From positions 124,001 to 188,000 of the forward strand of contig NZ_BBOM01000012.1 of NCBI RefSeq assembly GCF_000974485.1: a stretch of DNA of 64,000 nt, in the 5' to 3' direction. The first letter of the stretch is position 1; each line of letters begins with the position of its first letter. Shown piece by piece: positions 59,361 through 64,000 of this stretch. The position numbers and the translations under genes are program-made. The DNA is from Streptomyces sp. NBRC 109706. GTDB lineage: Bacteria > Actinomycetota > Actinomycetes > Streptomycetales > Streptomycetaceae. Under the pieces are notes generated by a model that did not search any database, had not been told where the DNA came from, and saw only the letters and a list, made by a program, of their open reading frames with translations.

Positions 59361-60506
59361 ATGCCCTCCTCGGTGACCGCCGAGACCGGGAGGCGAACAA
59401 GCGTGGCCGTGGGCAAGGACTCCGTGGACGGGGACGAGATCAGAGGCGTACGGCGCGGACGGGCGCCCGTTCCGCTGTCCGTGCTCGACCTGGCCACGGT
59501 CGGCAGCGGCCATACGTCGACGGAGGCGCTGCGCGCCAGCGTCGAGCTGGCGAAGGCGGCGGAGCGGCGCGGGTTCCACCGCTTCTGGGTGGCCGAGCAC
59601 CATTCGATGCCCGGGGTGGCGAGCTCGTCGCCGGCGGTGATCCTGGCGCATCTCGCCGCGCACACCGAACGGATCCGGCTCGGTTCGGGCGGCGTGATGC
59701 TGCCCAACCACGCGCCGCTGGTGATCGCCGAACAGTTCGGCACCCTGGAGGCGTTGGCCCCGGGACGGATCGATCTGGGGCTCGGACGCGCGCCGGGCAG
59801 CGACGGCGCCACGGCGGCCGCCCTGCGCCGGGGACGCGCGGACGGCGCCGATGAGTTCCCCAGCCAGCTCGCCGAGTTGATCCGCTTCCTGGACGACGAC
59901 TTCCCCGCCTCGCACCCCTACAGCAGGGTGCACGCGGTGCCGGGGCCGGTGCAGGGGCGTGGCCCGGGGGGCGTGCAGTCGGCCGGCAGGCCGCCGGTGT
60001 GGCTGTTGGGGTCCTCGGGGTTCAGCGCCGAACTGGCGGGCCGGCTGGGGCTGCCCTTCGCCTTCGCGCACCACTTCTCGGCCGCGCACACCATCCCGGC
60101 GCTTGAGCTGTACCGCGCCTCGTTCCGGCCCTCGGACGTACTGGACGAGCCCTATGCGCTGATCGGGGTGTCCGCCCTCGCCGCCGACGACGCGGCCGGC
60201 GCCCAGGCGCAGGTCCTCACCAGCGCACTGTCCATGATCCGGCTGCGCACCGGCCAGCCGGGCCTGGTGCCGACCCCGGAGGAGGCCGCGGCGCACACGT
60301 TCAGCCCGGTCGAGCGTGACTTCGTGGACGGTTGGCTCGCCAACATCGTCTACGGCACGCCGGAGATGGTGACCAAGGGGCTGGACGAGCTGGCGGAACG
60401 CACCGGGGCACAGGAGCTGATGATCACGGGCAACGCGCATACGGCCGAGGTCAGGGCACGCAGCTACGAACTGATCGCCGACGCCTACGAGTTGCCCACC
60501 GCCTGA
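59361..60506 (+). CDS. LLM-class flavin-dependent oxidoreductase
   Basis: A 381-residue luciferase-like monooxygenase of the MsnO8-type group. It shows PVPLSVLDLATVGSGHTSTEALRAS at the domain start, FWVAEHHSMPGVASSSPAVILAHL, RLGSGGVMLPNHAPLVIAEQFGTLEAL and GRIDLGLGRAPGSD, all typical. It needs FMNH2 from a separate reductase. The domain starts near residue 37; the N-terminal 35 residues are non-conserved, so a later GTG is possible. ATG at 59361 is supported by GGGGAG. The substrate is unknown. Confidence 0.92.
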   Translation: MPSSVTAETGRRTSVAVGKDSVDGDEIRGVRRGRAPVPLSVLDLATVGSGHTSTEALRASVELAKAAERRGFHRFWVAEHHSMPGVASSSPAVILAHLAAHTERIRLGSGGVMLPNHAPLVIAEQFGTLEALAPGRIDLGLGRAPGSDGATAAALRRGRADGADEFPSQLAELIRFLDDDFPASHPYSRVHAVPGPVQGRGPGGVQSAGRPPVWLLGSSGFSAELAGRLGLPFAFAHHFSAAHTIPALELYRASFRPSDVLDEPYALIGVSALAADDAAGAQAQVLTSALSMIRLRTGQPGLVPTPEEAAAHTFSPVERDFVDGWLANIVYGTPEMVTKGLDELAERTGAQELMITGNAHTAEVRARSYELIADAYELPTA

Positions 60507-60880
60507 GCGTCGGTCCCACGGTGGCGGGAGTCCCCCCGCGCTACCGGGGGTCCGTGCCATTGCCCGAGGCATGTGCCAGGGGCGGACGGGCCCCCTTTTC
60601 CCGCCCGGTGACGGGATCCGCCCGGGGGATCACCCGGCATCGGGCAAGCCGATCTCACCCCGGGCGGGACGGGAGAACGGCCCGAGCAGAAACGAACCCA
60701 GAACGGGCGAGAACGGAACTTCGGCGAACAGGAGCGTGCCCGGAAGACGGTGGAATCAACATGGGGCATATGCCTCTGTGTTGAAAGTGTGAGACGCAAT
60801 TGCGGCTGGCATCTCGCTGATTGGATGGTGTTCGTACAAGGGGATCTCCCCGCGCTCAACTCCCACCCTCAGGAGAAGCC
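60507..60880. other. 374-bp intergenic region
   Basis: There is no credible gene. A short G/C hairpin with a CCCCCG/CGGGGG stem (60533-60538 and 60545-60550) follows the LLM stop and may terminate it. The right half (60750-60850) is locally A/T-rich and probably carries the promoter of the small gene at 60881; no consensus promoter pair was certain. Confidence 0.55.
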
Positions 60881-61039
60881 ATGAGCACCAGCAGCACCGA
60901 ACCCTCGGCGGCCCCGCAGGACGCGCCCCCCGCCCCCCAACCGCAGGACGCCCGACCGTCGTTGAGCGAACGGCTGGAAGAGGTGAACCGCCTGTCCGAT
61001 CTCGACCGACGGATGAAGGGGTTGGGCCAGGAACGCTGA
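60881..61039 (+). CDS. Small peptide of unknown function
   Basis: A 52-residue hydrophilic peptide. The first half is Ser/Thr/Pro/Gln-rich (MSTSSTEPSAAPQDAPPAPQ). The second is a charged amphipathic helix (LSERLEEVNRLSDLDRRMKGL). AGGAG is correctly spaced before the ATG at 60881, and a sizeable leader region precedes it, both favouring a true gene. No cysteine is present and no modification genes are nearby, so it does not look like a peptide-product precursor. I do not recognise it. Confidence 0.65.
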   Translation: MSTSSTEPSAAPQDAPPAPQPQDARPSLSERLEEVNRLSDLDRRMKGLGQER

Positions 61040-61088
61040 CCATCCCCGCCACCACCCGGGCCAGCCCCGCTGGCCGCCCGAGGACCGC

Positions 61089-61214
61089 GAACCGCCCGTC
61101 GACCGCGAACCGTCCGCTGACGGCGGGCCACCCGTCGGCTGCGAACCGTCCGTCGACTGCGAACCGTCCGTCGACTGCGGGCCGCCCGTCGGCTGCGAAC
61201 CGTCCGAGGACCGC
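61089..61214. repeat. 18-bp tandem repeat array, seven units
   Basis: Seven head-to-tail 18-bp units run from 61089 to 61214. Two adjacent units are identical and the others differ at one to five positions. The consensus is GAACCGTCCGTCGACTGC, with two GGGCC-starting variants at units 3 and 6, so a three-unit (54-bp) higher-order period is visible. The array ends just before the TetR stop codon (61217). It lies between the convergent small-peptide and TetR genes. Confidence 0.9.
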
Positions 61215-61216
61215 GA

Positions 61217-61864
61217 CTACTCCTCCGAGGAGCGCAGTCCTTCCAACAGCCGCGCCAGGGCGGCTCTCGCGTCCCTGAGGTCCTCGGGGCGCCCCGAAGA
61301 GGCCAGCCACAACGCCGTCTCGTTCATGGCCCCGGAGAGCAGACGCGTCAGCGGGGCCACCGGCTGGCGGGGGATCTCCCCCGCTTCGATGGCCCCGGCC
61401 AGCGCCTCGGAGAGATGCCGTGCGGAGGTCGCCTCGTCCAGCGCGCGCCACTCGTTCCACCCCAGGACCGCCGGACCGTCCACCAGCATGACGCGCTGAA
61501 CCTCGGGGTCGGCACTCGCGTCCAGGAACGCGGCGCAGCCCGCGGTGAGTTGCCCCCAGACGCCGGACTGCTCCTCGGCCCGTTCGGCCACCCGCTCCCC
61601 CACCTCCCGTTGCACCTGCTCAAGCACCGCGCGGAACAGCGCCGCCTTGCTGTCGAAGTGGTGGTAGAGCGCCCCCTTGGTCACCCCGGCGGCGCGGACC
61701 ACCTCGGCGAGGCCCACCGCGCCGTACCCCCGCGCGGCGAACAGCGCCCGCGCCTCGCGGACCAGGGCGCTCCTGGTCTCAGCACGCCGGCGCGCGCGCA
61801 CCCCCTCGCCGACTCGTTCGCCGACCCGCTTGCCGACCCGTTCGCCCGGCCCTTCGTTCGCCAT
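61217..61864 (-). CDS. TetR-family regulator
   Basis: A 215-residue repressor. After a charged repeat-like N-terminus (GERVGKRVGERVGEGVRARR) comes the HTH (RSALVREARALFAARGYGAVGLAEVVRAAGVTKGALYHHF, about 31-70) and DSKAALFRAVLEQV. The remainder is helical. ATG at 61864 has GGAGG upstream. It is divergent from a VOC gene, with duplicated TACC-N3-GGTA operators between them, so it represses itself and that gene. The 18-bp array begins 3 bp beyond its stop codon. Confidence 0.92.
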   Translation of the reverse strand: MANEGPGERVGKRVGERVGEGVRARRRAETRSALVREARALFAARGYGAVGLAEVVRAAGVTKGALYHHFDSKAALFRAVLEQVQREVGERVAERAEEQSGVWGQLTAGCAAFLDASADPEVQRVMLVDGPAVLGWNEWRALDEATSARHLSEALAGAIEAGEIPRQPVAPLTRLLSGAMNETALWLASSGRPEDLRDARAALARLLEGLRSSEE

Positions 61865-61876
61865 GCCACCTCCAGT

Positions 61877-61897
61877 TGGCATACCGGCGGTATGCCA
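61877..61897. promoter_or_regulatory. TetR operator 1 (with a second site at 61914-61924)
   Basis: TGGCATACC-GGC-GGTATGCCA is a perfect 9-bp inverted repeat (61877-61897). The core TACC-N3-GGTA recurs at 61914-61924 with spacer AAC. Centres are 32 bp apart, about three helical turns. The two sites fill the 85-bp gap between the divergent TetR and VOC genes. Confidence 0.88.
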
Positions 61898-61949
61898 GTA
61901 GGCTCGCTTCGCGTACCAACGGTATGTGAAATTCAGTCGAGGAGCACCC

Positions 61950-62387
61950 ATGCCCACAACCGATTCCCCTGCCACGCCGCTGACCAGCTTCTATCCGGTG
62001 ATCTGCGTCGAGGACCTGGCCGCGTCCCGCACCTTCTACACCGAACTGCTGGGCTTCGAGGTCACCTTCGACGCCGACTGGTATGTCAGCCTCCGCCGCC
62101 AGGACCCCCGGGCCTGGGAACTGGCCCTGCTCGACCACCAGCACCCCACGCTGCCCGCCGCATACCGCGCACCGGCGCGCGGACTGCTCCTCAACCTGGA
62201 GGTGACCGACGTCGACGCCGAATGGCGACGACTGGTGGTCGACGGCGGGCTCACCCCGGAACTCCCACTGCGCGACGAGGAGTTCGGTCAGCGGCACTTC
62301 ATCGTGGCCGACCCGGGCGGGGTGTTGATCGATGTGATCACCCCGATCCCGCCGAGCGACGCCTACGCCGCCCAGTTCGCGTCCTGA
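61950..62387 (+). CDS. VOC-family protein, TetR-controlled
   Basis: A 145-residue glyoxalase/bleomycin-resistance-fold protein. It has FYPVICVEDLAASRTFYTELLGFEVTFD at the N-terminus, LLLNLEVTDVDAEWRRLV in the middle and FIVADPGGVLIDVITPIPP at the end. Standard metal ligands are incomplete: no His is present in the first strand (VICV), so binding rather than metal catalysis may be its role. GAGGAG lies 5 nt before ATG at 61950. Control by the divergent TetR suggests response to a small toxic molecule. Confidence 0.9.
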   Translation: MPTTDSPATPLTSFYPVICVEDLAASRTFYTELLGFEVTFDADWYVSLRRQDPRAWELALLDHQHPTLPAAYRAPARGLLLNLEVTDVDAEWRRLVVDGGLTPELPLRDEEFGQRHFIVADPGGVLIDVITPIPPSDAYAAQFAS

Positions 62388-62451
62388 TCCCCCCGGGCCG
62401 AACGCCCCGAACGCGCGCGCTCCTCCCCTTCGGCTACTGCGGCTACTGCGG

Positions 62452-63252
62452 CTACTGGTCGAAGACCACCGTCACGGGGGCGTGGTCGCTCCAGCGCTCG
62501 GGGTGGCTGGGGGCGCGTTCGACCATCGCCTTGACGGCCCGACCGGCCAACCCCGGTGTCGCCATCTGGTAGTCGATCCGCCAGCCGGTGTCGTTGTCGA
62601 AGGCGCGGCCCCGGTAGGACCACCAGCTGTAGGGGCCCTCCTGGTCGGGGTGGAGCGCGCGGACCACATCGGTGTATCCGCCCTCCTCGCCCAGCACACG
62701 GGAGAGCCAGGCCCGCTCCTCGGGCAGAAAACCCGAACTCTTCCGGTTGCCCCGCCAGTTCCTGAGGTCCACCTCCTGGTGTGCGATGTTCCAGTCGCCA
62801 CAGACCAGGGCCTCGCGACCGCCGGCCGCGGAGGTCGAGCGCAGGGCGACCAGATAGTCGAGAAAGGCCGCCATGAAGCGCTCCTTCTCGTCCTGCCGGG
62901 GCGTGCCCACCTCACCGGACGGCAGATAGAGGCTGGCCACCGTCACACCGGGCAGATCCACCTCCAGATAGCGGCCGGCGTCGGCGAACTCGGGCTCGCC
63001 GAAGCCGATCCGCACCGCCTCCGGCTCGCGGCGGCTCAACACCGCGACGCCGGCCCGGCCACGGGCGGCGGCCGGCGCGTAGCAGGCGTGCCACCCGACG
63101 GGACGGCTGACCTCGGCCGCCAGCTGGGCCTCCTCCGCACGCACCTCCTGGAGACAGACCACATCGGCGGAGCAGCTGGCCAGCCACTCCAGATAGCCCT
63201 TCTTGACGGCGGCCCGAAGTCCGTTGACATTGACGGTCGTCACGGTGAGCAC
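62452..63252 (-). CDS. xthA: Exodeoxyribonuclease III (AP endonuclease)
   Basis: A 266-residue EEP-superfamily nuclease of base-excision repair that cuts DNA 5' to abasic sites and acts as a 3'-5' exonuclease. It has VTTVNVNGLRAAVKKG, CLQEVRAEEAQL (catalytic Glu), CGDWNIAHQEVDLRNWRGN (Asp/Asn pair), GWRIDYQMATPGL and the C-terminal WSDHAPVTVVF (Asp-His). GTG at 63252 with GAGAG upstream is chosen; the longer frame adds a non-conserved leader. It is transcribed alone. Confidence 0.95.
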   Translation of the reverse strand: MLTVTTVNVNGLRAAVKKGYLEWLASCSADVVCLQEVRAEEAQLAAEVSRPVGWHACYAPAAARGRAGVAVLSRREPEAVRIGFGEPEFADAGRYLEVDLPGVTVASLYLPSGEVGTPRQDEKERFMAAFLDYLVALRSTSAAGGREALVCGDWNIAHQEVDLRNWRGNRKSSGFLPEERAWLSRVLGEEGGYTDVVRALHPDQEGPYSWWSYRGRAFDNDTGWRIDYQMATPGLAGRAVKAMVERAPSHPERWSDHAPVTVVFDQ

Positions 63253-63373
63253 GGATCTCTCACTTTCTGTGCCCGAGTTTCGCTCCCGGGCAACACCCAG
63301 GACGAGGCACCGTAACAAACGTCGCGCCCGCCGACGAAGGACGATCTTCGCTGGTCGCGACCGCCGCCGACGG

Positions 63374-63401
63374 CGCCGTGCCGCGTGGGTGCGGCGCGGC
63401 G
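63374..63401 (-). terminator. Possible terminator after the HNH gene
   Basis: 11-bp arms with one mismatch (63374-63384 and 63391-63401), just downstream of the HNH nuclease stop and upstream of xthA. Confidence 0.45.
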
Positions 63402-63423
63402 GGGGCGCGGCGGGGCGGCCGAC

Positions 63424-64000
63424 TCAGTCGCAGGTGTCCAGCAGCTGACCGAGCACCTCCCGCTCGGGAGCGGTGACGGTGAGTTCGTAGTGATGCTTGA
63501 CCTGGGTCCAGGCCCGGCCGTAGACGCAGTGGAACTCCTCGGCGTCCGGCAGCCAGGTGTCCGGGGCCTGGTCGCCCTTGGCGCGGTTGCTGCGGGCGGT
63601 GACCGCGAGCAGCTGCGGCCGGGTGAGGTCGTTGGCGAACACCTCGCGTTCCTCGTCGGTCCAGACATCGGCGCCGGAGCGCCAGGCGTTGGCCAGCGGA
63701 ACCATATGGTCGATATCCACCTCACTCGCCTCGCCGACCGTCACATTGTCATAGGCGCTCAGCCAACTGCCCGCCGTCGGCTGGCAGTCGTCGTCGACCT
63801 CGACCCCCTCGCCGTCCCGGCGAAGCACCTGCTGCCGGACGGTGCAGCCGTCGGCGCTCGTCCAGTGCCGGAACCGGTCGCGGGAGTATCCCTCCATCGA
63901 CGCCGGCTCCGCCTCGACAAGCGCGGCCAGTTGGTCGCGTGCCGCGGCCGCGTCGGGCAGGCCCGGCAGTTCCAGGGGGGCCGCGGGGGGAGGCAGCTGC
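63424..64000 (-). CDS. HNH endonuclease-family protein (DUF1524), N-terminus beyond window
   Basis: The C-terminal 191 residues of a nuclease-like protein. The GmrSD/DUF1524 motif VDIDHMVPLANAW holds the catalytic His, followed by LAVTARSNRAKGDQAPDTWLP and the terminal EEFHCVYGRAWTQVKHHYELT. Two cysteine pairs are likely (in DGCTV and DDCQP, and FHCVYG and DTCD). Relatives in streptomycetes are secreted, with a signal peptide that would lie beyond base 64000. The frame remains open past the ATG at 63897 into PGLPDAAAARDQLAAL, so the gene continues off the edge. Confidence 0.9.
   Translation of the reverse strand, partial: QLPPPAAPLELPGLPDAAAARDQLAALVEAEPASMEGYSRDRFRHWTSADGCTVRQQVLRRDGEGVEVDDDCQPTAGSWLSAYDNVTVGEASEVDIDHMVPLANAWRSGADVWTDEEREVFANDLTRPQLLAVTARSNRAKGDQAPDTWLPDAEEFHCVYGRAWTQVKHHYELTVTAPEREVLGQLLDTCD

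Noticed and set aside
60881..61039. Small peptide as a lanthipeptide or lasso precursor
   Set aside because: It has no Cys, no core-like C-terminus and no maturation genes nearby.
60756..61460. Minus-strand frame encoding hexapeptide (GRFAVD-like) repeats through the 18-bp array
   Set aside because: It overlaps the well-supported TetR gene in another frame; the repeat peptide is simply the translation of the tandem array.

Overview
This is a high-GC actinomycete chromosome segment, almost certainly from a streptomycete. The evidence is GC-rich third codon positions, many GTG starts, a rodlin (a spore-surface protein of aerial-mycelium-forming streptomycetes), an XRE/DUF5753 + DUF397 regulatory pair, a GPP34 protein, a tricorn-type protease, and the galT-galE-galK order. 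No tRNA, rRNA, phage, transposase, CRISPR array or NRPS/PKS cluster was seen. Both ends cut a gene: pth on the left and an HNH nuclease on the right.

0-26 kb is core chromosome. It holds pth, ppc, a delta-9-type desaturase with its TetR regulator and paired palindromic operators, a lone rodlin, a MarR/methyltransferase/VOC group, two LuxR-type regulators (one with a degenerate receiver), and the galTEK operon. A long, tightly packed minus-strand operon follows: rsmI - zinc-ribbon - tatD - ksgA - ispE - ABC-F. tatD and ksgA overlap by 4 bp, so the rpfB gene usually found between them in actinobacteria is absent. Diverging from it are pmt, a MecA-N-type penicillin-binding protein and a divergent ribose-phosphate pyrophosphokinase.

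26-41 kb is accessory. It has an MMPL exporter diverging from a tricorn protease with a repeat-rich insert of about 260 residues. Next is a Baeyer-Villiger-like monooxygenase - alpha/beta hydrolase - SDR operon in the same gene order as the start of the mycobacterial mymA operon, separated from a divergent MerR gene by a perfect 14-bp inverted repeat. A TetR gene with an ABC-2-like permease and two GNAT acetyltransferases complete the region.

41-53 kb is a catabolic island. One plus-strand unit is SDR - DAD-type cupin dioxygenase - LysR. A convergent minus-strand unit is sugar ABC transporter (Tat lipoprotein SBP and two permeases, no ATPase) - hairpin - two-domain VOC protein - aldo/keto reductase - GH1 beta-glucosidase. 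Diverging from the transporter are a zinc alcohol dehydrogenase and an IlvD/Edd-type sugar-acid dehydratase. The divergent promoter region holds a 12-bp palindrome identical to the core of the CebR box. Together these suggest uptake and oxidative breakdown of a glycoside, perhaps an aryl glycoside. The substrate is inferred.

53-64 kb has tiny overlapping genes, a D,D-carboxypeptidase with a long repetitive acidic N-terminus, a GPP34 protein, the XRE/DUF397 pair, an LLM flavin oxidoreductase, an 18-bp tandem-repeat array, a TetR/VOC divergent pair with duplicated operators, exodeoxyribonuclease III and a truncated secreted HNH nuclease.
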